Below, in pieces: positions 51,977 through 62,347 of a DNA stretch of 64,000 nt. This DNA is from Bacteroidales bacterium Phil6 (GTDB lineage: Bacteria > Bacteroidota > Bacteroidia > Bacteroidales > F082): the NCBI GenBank assembly GCA_002633315.1, contig NWBN01000014.1, positions 62,001-126,000 of the forward strand, read 5' to 3'. Below the pieces are notes generated by a model. The model was not told where the DNA came from and did not search any database. It saw nothing but the letters and a program-made list of their open reading frames with translations. A program made the position numbers and the translations under genes. The first letter of the stretch is position 1, and each line of letters opens with the position of its first letter.

Positions 51977-52146
51977 GTATTTTTTTTGACAACACATCAA
52001 TAAAAGGTTAATTAAACATTCATCAACAGCATAAGAAAAACAAGTCATTTTCAATTTATGACATTAAAATATTATTGTAAACAACTTGGTTTATAAAAAT
52101 ATCATCAACTTTTAAACATTAATTTCAAAGAATATCAAAAATTATA

Positions 52147-52154
52147 TATTTTTG
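52147..52154 (+). promoter_or_regulatory. SulP gene promoter -7 element (TATTTTTG)
   Basis: TATTTTTGC lies 92 nt upstream of the SulP ATG at 52247, so the mRNA would have an unusually long leader for this window. No riboswitch fold is recognised in it. Confidence 0.55.
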
Positions 52155-52246
52155 CCCCTCAAAAAAGCACTGAATCATGATTAGTTAATCATTTGATTTT
52201 CATTTTTTTAATTAAAATTATCCAACAAATCAATAGTATAAAAGCA

Positions 52247-53953
52247 ATGATTTTTCAACCCAAATTATTCGTCTGTCTGAAAAATTACACCAAGAAAGAG
52301 TTTTCGTCAGATTTGATGGCAGGTATAATAGTAGGAATAGTAGCATTGCCGTTAGCAATAGCTTTCGGTATAGCGTCCGGAGTAGGGCCGACAGAAGGAT
52401 TAGTAACAGCAATCATTGCCGGTTTCATCATATCATTATCAGGAGGCAGCAAAGTACAGATTGGAGGACCTACCGGAGCATTTATCATCATAATATACGG
52501 TATCATACAAAGTCACGGATTGGGAGGACTAATGATAGCCACCTTGATGGCCGGAGTCATGCTTGTTGCAATAGGAGCATTCAAACTTGGCAATGTGATA
52601 AAATTTGTTCCCTACCCTGTCATTGTAGGGTTTACTGCCGGAATAGCTCTGACAATATTTTCCACTCAAATGAATGACCTTTTCGGACTTGGCATTAATG
52701 ATGTTCCGGCAGATTTCATCAACAAATGGATTTGTTATTTCAAAAATATCACCAATATCAACTGGTTATCATTAATTATCGGGATTACAAGTCTTTTGAT
52801 AATAATATTCGTTCCAAAAATTTCAAAAAAGATACCAGGTTCATTGGCTGCCATTGTCATTATGACATTTGCGACATGGATAATGAAACGATATTTGTCG
52901 ATGGAAGAAATCATCACCATTGGAGATATCTATGAGTTACCGACATCAATGCCCAAGCCGAGTCTTCCGAGCATACAGTTCGAAGAAGGGCAAACGCTAC
53001 TTAATCTAATTCAGACTCTTTTCCCTGCAGCATTTACCATTGCAATGCTTGGAGCCATAGAATCGCTATTGTCCGCCATGGTAGCAGACGGTGTCACCGG
53101 AGAAAACCACAACTCCAACACAGAACTTATAGCTCAAGGTATTGCCAATATTGTAACTCCGTTTTTTGGAGGCATCCCTGCCACCGGAGCCATTGCGAGA
53201 ACCATGACAAACATCAACAACGGAGGGAAGACACCTATATCAGGTATCATACATGCTGTTTTACTGTTATTTATCATGATGTTGTTCGGCAAACTCGTCG
53301 GCATGATACCTATGCCATGTTTAGCGGCCGTGCTCATCATGGTATCATACAACATGTGTGGCTGGCGTACTATTGTGGCACTATCAAAAAACCCAAAAGC
53401 CGACTTTTTCGTCATGCTTCTCACATTCTTCCTCACTGTGATATTCGACCTTACTGTTGCCATAGAGGTAGGACTCATTGCATCTGTTGCCTTGTTCCTA
53501 AAACGCACCAACGAGGCGACAGTGATACGTTCATTTCACAAAGAGATAGATCCCAACGATAATATTGACCTGCATCTCAACAAGGAAAAAATCATCATTC
53601 CGGAACATGTTGAAGTTTATGAAATAGACGGCCCTTATTTCTTCGGCATAGCCAACAAATTTGAAGAAATCAGCAAAATCATACGCGACAGAAACGCTTT
53701 AGTTCGCATTATCAGAATGCGAAAAGTATCTTTTATTGACAGTACAGGTATCCACAATCTTGAAATGCTTTGCGACAAATGTAGAAAAGATGGTATGGAA
53801 GTAGTACTGTCCGGTGTTAACATTCATGTACATAACGCATTGGAAAAATCAGGACTAATAAATAAACTTGGCACCGAAAATGTTTGCAGCCATATAGACT
53901 TTGCATTGGAAAGAGCCAAAATAATAGTAGAAAAGAAGATGTCTGATTCTTAA
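52247..53953 (+). CDS. SulP family anion transporter with STAS domain
   Basis: This 568-residue membrane protein has a SulP transport domain (about residues 20-420; motifs SSDLMAGIIVGIVALPLAIAF, IGGPTGAFIIIIYG, and VIVGFTAGIALTIF) and a cytoplasmic STAS domain (about 440-560) with RKVSFIDSTGIHNLEML. SulP proteins carry sulfate, bicarbonate, dicarboxylates or other anions with Na+ or H+. No sulfate assimilation or carbonic anhydrase gene is adjacent. A Fur-family regulator follows 83 nt later with its own promoter. Confidence 0.94.
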   Translation: MIFQPKLFVCLKNYTKKEFSSDLMAGIIVGIVALPLAIAFGIASGVGPTEGLVTAIIAGFIISLSGGSKVQIGGPTGAFIIIIYGIIQSHGLGGLMIATLMAGVMLVAIGAFKLGNVIKFVPYPVIVGFTAGIALTIFSTQMNDLFGLGINDVPADFINKWICYFKNITNINWLSLIIGITSLLIIIFVPKISKKIPGSLAAIVIMTFATWIMKRYLSMEEIITIGDIYELPTSMPKPSLPSIQFEEGQTLLNLIQTLFPAAFTIAMLGAIESLLSAMVADGVTGENHNSNTELIAQGIANIVTPFFGGIPATGAIARTMTNINNGGKTPISGIIHAVLLLFIMMLFGKLVGMIPMPCLAAVLIMVSYNMCGWRTIVALSKNPKADFFVMLLTFFLTVIFDLTVAIEVGLIASVALFLKRTNEATVIRSFHKEIDPNDNIDLHLNKEKIIIPEHVEVYEIDGPYFFGIANKFEEISKIIRDRNALVRIIRMRKVSFIDSTGIHNLEMLCDKCRKDGMEVVLSGVNIHVHNALEKSGLINKLGTENVCSHIDFALERAKIIVEKKMSDS

Positions 53954-54008
53954 TCTAATATTGGAGTATTTTATGAATGTAAGATTTATGATTGCGACAA
54001 AAAATTCA

Positions 54009-54016
54009 TATTTTTG
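54009..54016 (+). promoter_or_regulatory. Fur-family gene promoter -7 element (TATTTTTG)
   Basis: TATTTTTGC ends 20 nt before the ATG at 54037. Confidence 0.6.
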
Positions 54017-54036
54017 CATAACTAATACAAAGACTA

Positions 54037-54465
54037 ATGAACATAGAAGATTGTTGCAAGATAATGGAAGATGCCGGAGTAAAACCAACATCCATAAGAA
54101 TACTTGTTTACAGAACAATATCACAATTACACGACACATTCAGTCTTAACGACATAGAAGAACTTCTGTCTTCCGTTGACAAATCGAGTATTTTCAGGGT
54201 ATTAAGGACATTTCAAAACAATAATTTAATACACAGTATAGACGACGGCAGTGGTTCACAAAAATACTGTTTTTGTCACAAATACGGAAGCTGTAAAACA
54301 GAAGACAGACATTGTCATTTTTATTGTGAGATTTGTAAAAAGACCTATTGTTTTGAAAACGATTTGATTCCATCTATTGTGATACCTGACAATTTCAAAG
54401 TCAAAGAGATAAATTACATTATCAAAGGCATTTGTCCAGAATGTCAGAAACATCACGAACAATAA
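54037..54465 (+). CDS. Fur-family metalloregulator
   Basis: This 142-residue repressor has the Fur winged-helix N-domain (SIRILVYRTISQLHDTFSLNDI, then SSIFRVLRTFQNNNLI) and a C-domain with two CxxC structural zinc pairs (CEIC about residue 107 and CPEC about 135). The regulatory region that usually reads HHDH-x-C is altered to RHCHFYC. It may therefore be a Zur/PerR-like or specialised member rather than iron-sensing Fur. It is convergent, with a 6-nt gap, to an orphan response regulator. Its targets are unknown. Confidence 0.92.
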   Translation: MNIEDCCKIMEDAGVKPTSIRILVYRTISQLHDTFSLNDIEELLSSVDKSSIFRVLRTFQNNNLIHSIDDGSGSQKYCFCHKYGSCKTEDRHCHFYCEICKKTYCFENDLIPSIVIPDNFKVKEINYIIKGICPECQKHHEQ

Positions 54466-54471
54466 GCATGA

Positions 54472-55167
54472 TCATATATGCAGACAAAAGCCTTTACGAC
54501 GATATGTCTCAATTTTAATATTCGTAATGCCGCATTCAGAGATATTCTTTCGTAATTTACTCATCGTGACTTTTAGACCATTCATGGAATCATTCATTAA
54601 TCTGTTGTTTTTCTTACAGGTATCTATAATATTCTCGAAAGAAACAATCTGGTTTTTCTTCTCGAGAAGATACTTTACTATCAAAGACTGAGTCGGTGTC
54701 ATGGCACAAACTTTCATTCCCTGTTGTAAAGAATTAGAAGTAAAATCAAAAACCACATCATTTATCTTTTTAGATACAAGAACATTATTCTGTTGGCGTG
54801 TTTTACCGCGATAAGACAATATCAGATCCATGCGGGCTATCAGTTCACGAGGATCGAAAGGTTTCATAAGAAAGTCTCCACCTCCAATTTGCAATCCATA
54901 TATCACATCATCAATACTATTATTAGACGACATAAAAATAACGGGAACATTATTACCTTTCATTCTCAGTTCTTCAACAATCTCGAATCCATCTTTTGAA
55001 ATTCCCGATACATCAACCATTACAATATCGGGAATAACCTTCTCTATTGCATCACAACATGCACATTTATCATTGTACAATGTAGCCTCAATACCCACTG
55101 ATTCCAAATCCTTTTTAAGAATCATTCCTTGTATTTTATTCTCTTCAAATAGCATTACCTTTACCAT
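54472..55167 (-). CDS. OmpR-type response regulator with degenerate acidic pocket
   Basis: This 231-residue protein has a receiver domain (1-120) and a C-terminal winged-helix output domain (about 135-231, with VTMSKLRKNI and a final KIETYRRKGFCLHI). The phospho-acceptor D52, S80 and K102 are in place. The metal-binding acidic pair is E8-E9 rather than the usual Asp, and the sequence after D52 (DVSGISKDG) lacks the common Pro. Phosphorylation may be weak or altered. No histidine kinase is in the window. Confidence 0.93.
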   Translation of the reverse strand: MVKVMLFEENKIQGMILKKDLESVGIEATLYNDKCACCDAIEKVIPDIVMVDVSGISKDGFEIVEELRMKGNNVPVIFMSSNNSIDDVIYGLQIGGGDFLMKPFDPRELIARMDLILSYRGKTRQQNNVLVSKKINDVVFDFTSNSLQQGMKVCAMTPTQSLIVKYLLEKKNQIVSFENIIDTCKKNNRLMNDSMNGLKVTMSKLRKNISECGITNIKIETYRRKGFCLHI

Positions 55168-55640
55168 ACATCAATTGTTTCAAATTACACACAAAAATCA
55201 ATAAGTATTGCTTATGTTAAAACAATTACAATAAATAAAACAGTTGTGAATAGACAATAAAACAATCCATGCTGACGAAACACAAGCAATAATAATGTTT
55301 TTGCAAAATATTAACACTTTAATGAAAGAAAATTAAGAATACTGTAAGCCACATACATTTTTTCCGATGTCATTATTTATAAAAGCAGCCACAATTCTTA
55401 CAAACAGTGAAGTCTGATTTTCTAATGATGAAAATCAAATTGGAATAATTCAAAATCCTTTCTTTTCGGGGTGCAATATACAACAAATTTCAATATACAG
55501 AATAAAAAAACATGATTTATTTCTTAAAATTTCATATTTCACCAGTCATTAACTATACATTTAATTTATATCACAATAAAATGATAAAAAGGGTAAAAAG
55601 TCAAGATTACAAGATATTTTTAGTATTTTTGCAAAAAAAA
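55168..55640. other. Gene-free region upstream of chromate transporter genes
   Basis: About 470 nt, AT-rich, without a supported gene. An upstream in-frame extension of the chromate gene to 55512 lacks family similarity and overlaps its promoter (TATTTTTG 55624-55631). A GGGGTGCA segment near 55470 is unexplained. Confidence 0.45.
55624..55631 (+). promoter_or_regulatory. Chromate transporter promoter -7 element (TATTTTTG)
   Basis: TATTTTTGC ends 9 nt before the ATG at 55641, giving an almost leaderless transcript and ruling out the longer frame. Confidence 0.6.
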
Positions 55641-56201
55641 ATGAAAACGTGTTTACAACTGTTCATCACCTTTTTTAATATAGGGGCATTCACTTTGGGA
55701 GGTGGTTATGCCATGCTTGAAATGGTAGAAAAGGCTGTTGTTGACCGCAGGAAATGGATAGACAAGGATGAGTTTTGGGATTTAATCACAGTAGTTCAAT
55801 CACTTCCAGGGGTTTTTGCTGCCAACACGGCTTTATATGTAGGATATAAAATAAAAGGACTCAAAGGAGCAATAGCAGCATGCTTAGGTGCACTAATACC
55901 ATCGATAGTAATAATTTTGCTTATCGCCATTTTCTTTACTGACTACAAAAACAACGAAGTCGTTGAAAGTATTTTCAAGGGGATACGTCCTTGTGTTGTT
56001 GCCTTGATACTATCGCCTGCCATCAAGATGTTTTTTTCGTCCAAGACATCATGGTTCAGCATAACATTGCCCATTGTCACTGTAGCTCTGATATGGTGGT
56101 GTAAGGTATCGCCGGCATACATCATACTTGCTGCCGTTGTTGGAAGTGTAATGTACGCAATATATTCACAAAAGAAGTTACAAAAAAACGAAAAGTCATG
56201 A
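55641..56201 (+). CDS. Chromate transporter half-size subunit (first)
   Basis: This protein of about 186 residues is one CHR domain, with FFNIGAFTLGGGYAMLEM near the start and LPGVFAANTALYVGYK later. It has about six hydrophobic segments. Short-chain CHR proteins work as pairs of differently oriented halves to export chromate or a related anion. The second half starts within the last 4 nt of this gene (ATGA overlap), so translation is coupled. The true physiological substrate in anaerobes is uncertain. Confidence 0.93.
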   Translation: MKTCLQLFITFFNIGAFTLGGGYAMLEMVEKAVVDRRKWIDKDEFWDLITVVQSLPGVFAANTALYVGYKIKGLKGAIAACLGALIPSIVIILLIAIFFTDYKNNEVVESIFKGIRPCVVALILSPAIKMFFSSKTSWFSITLPIVTVALIWWCKVSPAYIILAAVVGSVMYAIYSQKKLQKNEKS

Positions 56202-56737
56202 TTTATCTTCAATTATGCCGGGTATTCATCAAAATTGGCATACTCGGGTTTGGAGGCGGATATGCCATGTTGTCCATGATACAATTCGAAATTGTAGAAC
56301 ATCATGCCTGGATGACAGCCTCTGATTTCGCAGACATGGTTGCCATCTCACAAATGACTCCCGGTCCTGTATCAATAAATCTCGCCACATATACCGGTTA
56401 TACCATTGGAGGTATTGCCGGCTCTTTGTTATCGACATTCTCGTTAGTATTACCTTCTTTGCTATTGCTGTTCATAGTCTTGAAATTTTTATTGAAAAAC
56501 AAGGAAAATTTCATAATAAAGACTACTTTGTCAACCATGAAGCCCATAATTGCGGGACTTATTTTGTCGGCTGCCATTTTGATGATGAACAAAGAGAATT
56601 TCGGAGATGTAGGTTTTGGAAAAAACAACATCAGTATCATAATATGTGCCATCACTTTCGCCGGTGTGTATTTTCTGAAAATCAATCCGATGTGGCTAAT
56701 CTTAGCTTCAGGCGTTGCCGGTTGGCTGATATACTGA
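56198..56737 (+). CDS. Chromate transporter half-size subunit (second)
   Basis: This 179-residue CHR domain has VFIKIGILGFGGGYAMLSMIQ and ISQMTPGPVSINLATYTGY, the conserved CHR motifs (GGGY and PGP). It overlaps the first subunit by 4 nt. Together they should form a heterodimer equivalent to a full-length CHR transporter. No chromate-responsive regulator is adjacent. Confidence 0.93.
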   Translation: MIYLQLCRVFIKIGILGFGGGYAMLSMIQFEIVEHHAWMTASDFADMVAISQMTPGPVSINLATYTGYTIGGIAGSLLSTFSLVLPSLLLLFIVLKFLLKNKENFIIKTTLSTMKPIIAGLILSAAILMMNKENFGDVGFGKNNISIIICAITFAGVYFLKINPMWLILASGVAGWLIY

Positions 56738-56983
56738 ATCAACATACAAGCCATTATTCATATACATGCAATGAAATGTTTTAAGAAAAAGAATATTTGG
56801 TCTGTATTATTTTTCGTGCTTATACCAATTTAATAATTGATTATCCGTCATTTTTATGCAAAATACCAATAAACAGGTTGAGATTGTTCTCAACTATTTA
56901 TCTTAATGTATTCAATAAAAATAATTTATAACCATCCATGTTTTTATGATTAACGACATTGTCCGATTATTTTCATTTTGATG

Positions 56984-57958
56984 TTATAATTTATTATTTT
57001 CATGAAACCATTCTATGGCATCATTCAATGCATATCGAACAGGACGATAAGAGACATCCAATTCCCGAATCGATTTTTTATTGTCATAATAATTATTGAC
57101 ACACAACAAGCGCATATTTACCAGAGTCATATCATTACGCATGCCCAAACTGAAGAGTAAAGAGCCCAACAACCCGACTGTCAAAAGCACACATCGAGGA
57201 AGGCGAATCAACAGGGGGTGCCTATCGGTCTGTTCAGCAAGCATTTCATAAAATTCCTTATATGAAAGGTTCTCATTAGCCAACAAATAACATTCTCCAT
57301 TACTACCTTTTTGCAAAGCCTTAACAATTCCGTGTGCCACATCGCTAACATGAACAAAATTTTTACCTCCCGGCGGATAAAACAACATACGTTTACCATA
57401 ACCAAACAATATGATTCTTCCGGAAGAAGGTCGGGAATCATAAGCACCCAACATGAATGTAGGACAGACAATTACTATTTCTATATTATCGATATATTTT
57501 GTCAGTCTTGTCACTGCTTCGACTTTACTAACGGCATAAGGAGATTTTGTAAATGGAAAACGAATCCGATGTTTTTCATCACCGGGAGTATTTTTGTCAT
57601 TATATGCAAAAATATTGGCTGTTGCAACATATATTATTTTCTTGATTTTCTGCTCTATAGCAACACAAACCAACTGTTCCGACGCAATAACATTTATTTT
57701 ATCATAACTTTCATAAGAAGATTTCTGGTCAGTTTTAGCTGCACAATGTATCACATAATCACAATCCTGCATTGCGGCACGTAATACCGATGCATTTGTA
57801 AAATCACCTTCTACCAATTCCAATTCCGGATGCAACTTACCAATAAATGACATTTTATTGCGCAACAATCCACGCACCTTATATCCTGCATCAAGAAATT
57901 CTGCAACTACATTAACCCCAAGAAACCCATTTGCACCGGTAATCAACACACGTTCCAT
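56984..57958 (-). CDS. NAD(P)-dependent sugar epimerase/dehydratase-like protein
   Basis: This protein of about 324 residues is an extended short-chain dehydrogenase. It has the TGANGFLGVNV nucleotide loop, DCDYVIHCAA, and the catalytic motif YAVSK (Tyr and Lys) near residue 145. A hydrophobic stretch (VLLTVGLLGSLLFSLG) about residue 260 may contact the membrane. It resembles the dihydroflavonol-reductase/3-beta-HSD-like branch, so substrates could be sugars, polyols or lipids. It is monocistronic. The frame begins with GTG at 57961, but the ATG at 57958 is used. Confidence 0.88.
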   Translation of the reverse strand: MERVLITGANGFLGVNVVAEFLDAGYKVRGLLRNKMSFIGKLHPELELVEGDFTNASVLRAAMQDCDYVIHCAAKTDQKSSYESYDKINVIASEQLVCVAIEQKIKKIIYVATANIFAYNDKNTPGDEKHRIRFPFTKSPYAVSKVEAVTRLTKYIDNIEIVIVCPTFMLGAYDSRPSSGRIILFGYGKRMLFYPPGGKNFVHVSDVAHGIVKALQKGSNGECYLLANENLSYKEFYEMLAEQTDRHPLLIRLPRCVLLTVGLLGSLLFSLGMRNDMTLVNMRLLCVNNYYDNKKSIRELDVSYRPVRYALNDAIEWFHENNKL

Positions 57959-58044
57959 CACTATTCAAGTATAATTTTAATATCATCAACACATAAATAA
58001 CAGTAAATATATAGATTTATGATGAATAAAATGGCATTTACAAT

Positions 58045-58080
58045 AAAAAACAGGAATACCATAAGGCACTCCCGTTTTTT
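58045..58080 (-). terminator. Intrinsic terminator of hppA
   Basis: Arms 58046-58060 and 58065-58080 form a long stem with several G-U wobbles on the minus strand (loop TTAT), with A and T tracts on the two sides. It is about 45 nt past the hppA stop. Confidence 0.7.
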
Positions 58081-58122
58081 AAGATTATCATATTACGAAA
58101 CAAATTCAATAAACAAGATTCG

Positions 58123-60315
58123 TTATAGTACACTAAATGCCACTGTAAGGCCGGCCATTACTATGGAAACCATACTCATAAGTTTGATAAGGATATTCAA
58201 AGAAGGACCAGATGTATCCTTAAACGGGTCGCCCACCGTATCGCCAACAACAGTAGCCTTATGATTCGACGAGCCTTTTCCTCCAAAGTTACCCTCTTCA
58301 ATATATTTCTTGGCATTATCCCAAGCGCCACCGGCATTAGCCATAAAGACAGCGAGGACAAAGCCACAAGAAAGTCCACCAATAAGAAGGCCAAGGACAC
58401 CAGCCACACCAAACAAAATACCGACCACTATAGGTGTAATAATAGCAAGTATTGAAGGGAACATCATCTCATGCTGAGCACCTTTTGTTGAAATTTCAAC
58501 ACAGCGTGCATAATCAGGTTCTGCTTTACCATCGAAAATGCCTTTAATCTCGCGAAACTGCCTTCTCACCTCTTCCACCATTTTCTGGGCTGCACGTCCA
58601 ACAGCATTCATGGTAAGACCACAGAAGAGAAATGCCATCATGGCACCAATGAATACACCTATCAAAACTTTAGGATTCATCAAGTTAACTTGATAATATT
58701 CCATAAAATCTATCAAAGACGCATTGACAGTTTCAACTGTACGAGTACCCAAATCCAATGTCACTGTACCTACACGTTCAAGAGCTATTTTTATCTCTTC
58801 CACATAGGAGGCAAGAAGAGCGAGAGCAGTAAGAGCTGCAGAACCAATAGCGAAGCCTTTACCTGTAGCAGCCGTTGTATTTCCAAGAGCATCGAGAGCA
58901 TCGGTACGTTTACGCACCTCAGGACCGAGTCCACTCATCTCTGCATTACCACCTGCATTGTCAGCAATAGGACCGTATGCATCAGTAGCGAGAGTAATGC
59001 CAAGCGTTGAAAGCATTCCGACAGCAGCTATTCCAATACCATAAAGCCCCAAAGAAAGGTTTGCAGCAGTAAAGAAGTTCTTTATGTCGAAGCCTATGGC
59101 ACACAGATACGAAAGAATGATTGCCGCACTTATCGTAATAACGGGCACTGCCGTAGATACCATTCCAAGGCCAAGTCCGGAAATGATGACAGTAGCCGAA
59201 CCGGTTTGAGAACTTTCAGCCACTTTTTGAGTTGGTCTGTATGACTGAGAAGTATAGTATTCTGTAAATTTACCTATTATGACACCGGCAAGGAGTCCAA
59301 CAATGACAGAGAATGAAAGACCCAACCAGTTATTAATACCAAGAGCCCATAAAATGACAAACGTTGCTATTGCGATAAGAACAGAACTACAATTGGTACC
59401 TTTGCTCAATGCACCTAAAAGCTGTTTCATTCCGGCGTTTTCATTAGTTCTTACCAAAAATATACCTATTAATGACAAAATGACACCTACAGCGGCAATC
59501 AACATTGGGGCGAAAACAGCTTTAAGTTGCATACCTTCAACTGCAGAGGTAGCGAAAGCGGCAGCACCGAGAGCCATGGTAGCAAGGATAGATCCGGCGT
59601 ATGATTCATAAAGGTCGGCACCCATACCGGCGACATCACCGACATTGTCTCCAACATTGTCTGCAATAGTAGCAGGATTACGAGGGTCATCTTCAGGAAT
59701 ACCGGCTTCCACCTTACCAACGAGGTCGGCACCGACATCAGCAGCCTTGGTATATATACCGCCACCTACACGGGCAAAAAGAGCCTGAGTAGAAGCTCCC
59801 ATGCCAAAGGTGAGCATTGTCGTTGTAATGATGACAAGATTGTAATCGGTAAGATTTCTTAATACTATAAACCAAATACTGATATCGAGCAATGCCAATC
59901 CAACTACGATAAGTCCCATGACAGCACCTGAGCGGAAAGCCACCTTAAGACCGCTGTTCAATGATTTTCTTGCTGCATTAGCAGTACGAGCTGAGGCATA
60001 AGTAGCAGTTTTCATCCCAAAGAAACCGGCGAGACCTGAAAAGAAACCACCGGTAATAAATGCAAACCACACCCATTCGTTCTGCAACCCGAATATAGCC
60101 ATCACACCAAACAAGACGGCAAGAACAACAAAAACAATAATAACAACTTTATACTGTTGCTTCAAATAAGCCATTGCTCCCTTTCTTACGTGAAGAGCAA
60201 TTTTTTTCATCAAATCGGTACCTTCATCTTCCTTCATCATTTCCTTATAAAACAACCAGGCAAAGAATAAAGCCAACACCGAAGCCCCAAGTACGAGATA
60301 AATAATCCAATCCAT
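58123..60315 (-). CDS. hppA: Membrane-bound ion-pumping pyrophosphatase (K+-dependent type)
   Basis: This 730-residue enzyme has about 16 transmembrane helices and hydrolyses pyrophosphate to pump Na+ and/or H+. The catalytic loop [11 protein letters not shown] is at 193-203, and [21 protein letters not shown] follows. The later block GNTTAATGK (478-486) has Ala at 482; K+-independent enzymes carry Lys there, so this is the K+-dependent, probably Na+-transporting, subfamily. The C-terminal [20 protein letters not shown] completes the site. It is monocistronic and common in anaerobic Bacteroidota, where it saves energy from biosynthetic pyrophosphate. Confidence 0.97.
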   Translation of the reverse strand: MDWIIYLVLGASVLALFFAWLFYKEMMKEDEGTDLMKKIALHVRKGAMAYLKQQYKVVIIVFVVLAVLFGVMAIFGLQNEWVWFAFITGGFFSGLAGFFGMKTATYASARTANAARKSLNSGLKVAFRSGAVMGLIVVGLALLDISIWFIVLRNLTDYNLVIITTTMLTFGMGASTQALFARVGGGIYTKAADVGADLVGKVEAGIPEDDPRNPATIADNVGDNVGDVAGMGADLYESYAGSILATMALGAAAFATSAVEGMQLKAVFAPMLIAAVGVILSLIGIFLVRTNENAGMKQLLGALSKGTNCSSVLIAIATFVILWALGINNWLGLSFSVIVGLLAGVIIGKFTEYYTSQSYRPTQKVAESSQTGSATVIISGLGLGMVSTAVPVITISAAIILSYLCAIGFDIKNFFTAANLSLGLYGIGIAAVGMLSTLGITLATDAYGPIADNAGGNAEMSGLGPEVRKRTDALDALGNTTAATGKGFAIGSAALTALALLASYVEEIKIALERVGTVTLDLGTRTVETVNASLIDFMEYYQVNLMNPKVLIGVFIGAMMAFLFCGLTMNAVGRAAQKMVEEVRRQFREIKGIFDGKAEPDYARCVEISTKGAQHEMMFPSILAIITPIVVGILFGVAGVLGLLIGGLSCGFVLAVFMANAGGAWDNAKKYIEEGNFGGKGSSNHKATVVGDTVGDPFKDTSGPSLNILIKLMSMVSIVMAGLTVAFSVL

Positions 60316-60467
60316 ACAGTAAAATTTAGTTAATAATACAATGTTTTTTAATATCTTACAATTTATTTCGACTGCAAAGTTGCATAAAAAAAATCTATTG
60401 ACAAAGAAAAAACAAATAAAGTTTGCACATTTTAATATTTATTCTTGTTTATTTCGTTGTTTCTATA

Positions 60468-60475
60468 TAATTTTG
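60468..60475 (+). promoter_or_regulatory. Bifunctional nuclease gene promoter -7 element (TAATTTTG)
   Basis: TAATTTTG ends 4 nt before the ATG at 60480, the same geometry as at dnaB, implying a leaderless or nearly leaderless mRNA. Confidence 0.6.
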
Positions 60476-60479
60476 TAAC

Positions 60480-61052
60480 ATGATAAAGAAGTTGCTCGAA
60501 ATAATAGGCATTACATACAGTCATTCTCAAAGCGGGGCTTACGCCTTGATATTGGGAGAAAAAGGCAGCAAAACAAGACTGCCGATAATTATTGGCAGTG
60601 CTGAGGCTCAGTCTATTGCTATTGCTATGGACCACATAGAAAACAGAAGACCCCTGACACATGACCTTTTCAAGACTTTTGCTGACAATTATGGTATTTC
60701 ACTTACTGAAGTGATAATAAATCATTTTAAAGAAGGCATTTTTTATTCCACCTTGGTGACTAAAAGCAACGACAAGGAATGTCTTATAGATGCAAGAACG
60801 TCGGATGCCATAGCGTTGGCGATACGTTTCAAATGCCCGATATACACTGTACCACAAGTATTAGAAGATGCAGGTATAGACATTGATGACCTTGATTTAG
60901 AAGAAGACAATGAAGATGAAATGGCATCAACGGATAATGAATACTATGCTTTCAGCACCGAAGAACTGCGCAAATTATTGGATGAAGCCATTGAGAATGA
61001 AGACTATGAATCAGCATCTTTGATTAGAGACGAAATAAAACACAGAAAATAA
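60480..61052 (+). CDS. Bifunctional nuclease (DUF151) family protein with UVR motif
   Basis: This 190-residue protein has an N-terminal BFN/DUF151 domain (about 1-130; GAYALILGEKGSKTRLPIIIGSAEAQSIAIA, DARTSDAIALAIRF). A C-terminal UvrB/UvrC-like UVR helical pair follows (STEELRKLLDEAIENEDYESA). An acidic linker separates them. Members of the family have been reported as nucleases acting on DNA and RNA, but the bacterial role is unclear. It starts a plus-strand run leading into the nucleoside permease, thyA and folA. Confidence 0.92.
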   Translation: MIKKLLEIIGITYSHSQSGAYALILGEKGSKTRLPIIIGSAEAQSIAIAMDHIENRRPLTHDLFKTFADNYGISLTEVIINHFKEGIFYSTLVTKSNDKECLIDARTSDAIALAIRFKCPIYTVPQVLEDAGIDIDDLDLEEDNEDEMASTDNEYYAFSTEELRKLLDEAIENEDYESASLIRDEIKHRK

Positions 61053-61078
61053 TTTTTTTAGAGAACAATTTAACTGAT

Positions 61079-62347
61079 ATGAAAGGTATTAGGGTACGAC
61101 TTACTGTCATGAATTTCCTGCAGTTTGCCATTTGGGGTGCATATCTCACATGTATGGGAACTTATCTTGCAGGACACGGTTTAGGAACTAAAATAGGATT
61201 GTTTTATTCCATTCAAGGTATTGTCTCAATATTCATGCCTGCTCTGTTAGGCATCATTGCAGACCGATGGATTCAGGCACAAAAGAGTTTGGGAATATGT
61301 CATCTCATCTCCGGATTTGCCATGACAGCCGCCGGATATTACGGACTTAATGCCGGTAGCGATGTAGAGTTCTCGACTTTATTCCCTTTATATACTATAG
61401 GTGTAGCTTTTTACATGCCTACTCTTGCATTGTCAAACTCTGTTGCATACTACGCTTTGGACAAGGCTGGTTTTGACACTGTTAAGGTCTTTCCTCCTAT
61501 CAGGACATTCGGAACTATAGGTTTTATTGTATCCATGTGGATCGTTGACCTTGCCGGATACCAGACCACAGCAGCTCAGTTCATAGTAAGCGGTGCCATT
61601 GGCATAATACTCGGACTGTACGCTTTCACCATGCCACACTGCGAGATAAAGCATGACACTAAAAAGAAATCCATTTCAGATTCTCTCGGGTTAAGAGCAT
61701 TTACATTGTTTAAAGACAGCAAAATGGCGATATTCTTCATCTTCTCCATTTTATTGGGAGTGTCATTACAGATAACAAACGGATTCGCCAATCCTTTCAT
61801 CACAAGTTTCGGTGCAATAGAAGAATATGCCGACACTTTTGGCGTACGTCATGCCAATATTCTGATATCACTATCCCAGATTTCCGAAACATTGTGCATT
61901 CTATTGATACCATTTTTCTTGCGTAAGTTCGGCATCAAAAAAGTGATGCTGATAGCCATGGTAGCTTGGGCATTACGCTTCGGCTTCTTCGGACTCGGCA
62001 ATCCGGGCAACGGAGTATGGCTGTTTGTCCTGTCATGTATCGTTTATGGCGTAGCATTTGATTTCTTCAACATCAGCGGTTCCTTATTCGTTGACAAGGA
62101 AACAGACTCAGGAATCAGGTCTTCGGCACAAGGACTATTCATGCTGATGACAAACGGCATCGGAGCCACAATAGGGACATTGGCTGCACAAGTTGTTATA
62201 AACCATTTCGTTGAATCACAATCTGACGCCATGGCAAGAGCCGCCGGATGGCAGACCTCGTGGTATATCTTTTCTGCTTACGCTTTGCTCGTAGCCATTG
62301 TATTTGCTGTTGTTTTCAAATACAAACATGTAAAAGAAGCATTATGA
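61079..62347 (+). CDS. Nucleoside permease, MFS (NupG/XapB family)
   Basis: This 422-residue transporter has 12 transmembrane helices and the NHS family opening [25 protein letters not shown], followed by [12 protein letters not shown] and [12 protein letters not shown]. It imports nucleosides with protons. It lies 26 nt after the bifunctional nuclease gene and overlaps thyA by 4 nt (ATGA), so nucleoside salvage and thymidylate synthesis are coupled genetically. Confidence 0.92.
   Translation: MKGIRVRLTVMNFLQFAIWGAYLTCMGTYLAGHGLGTKIGLFYSIQGIVSIFMPALLGIIADRWIQAQKSLGICHLISGFAMTAAGYYGLNAGSDVEFSTLFPLYTIGVAFYMPTLALSNSVAYYALDKAGFDTVKVFPPIRTFGTIGFIVSMWIVDLAGYQTTAAQFIVSGAIGIILGLYAFTMPHCEIKHDTKKKSISDSLGLRAFTLFKDSKMAIFFIFSILLGVSLQITNGFANPFITSFGAIEEYADTFGVRHANILISLSQISETLCILLIPFFLRKFGIKKVMLIAMVAWALRFGFFGLGNPGNGVWLFVLSCIVYGVAFDFFNISGSLFVDKETDSGIRSSAQGLFMLMTNGIGATIGTLAAQVVINHFVESQSDAMARAAGWQTSWYIFSAYALLVAIVFAVVFKYKHVKEAL

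Noticed and set aside
55512-55640. Longer start for the first chromate subunit
   Set aside because: The extension has no family similarity and crosses the promoter element at 55624-55631.
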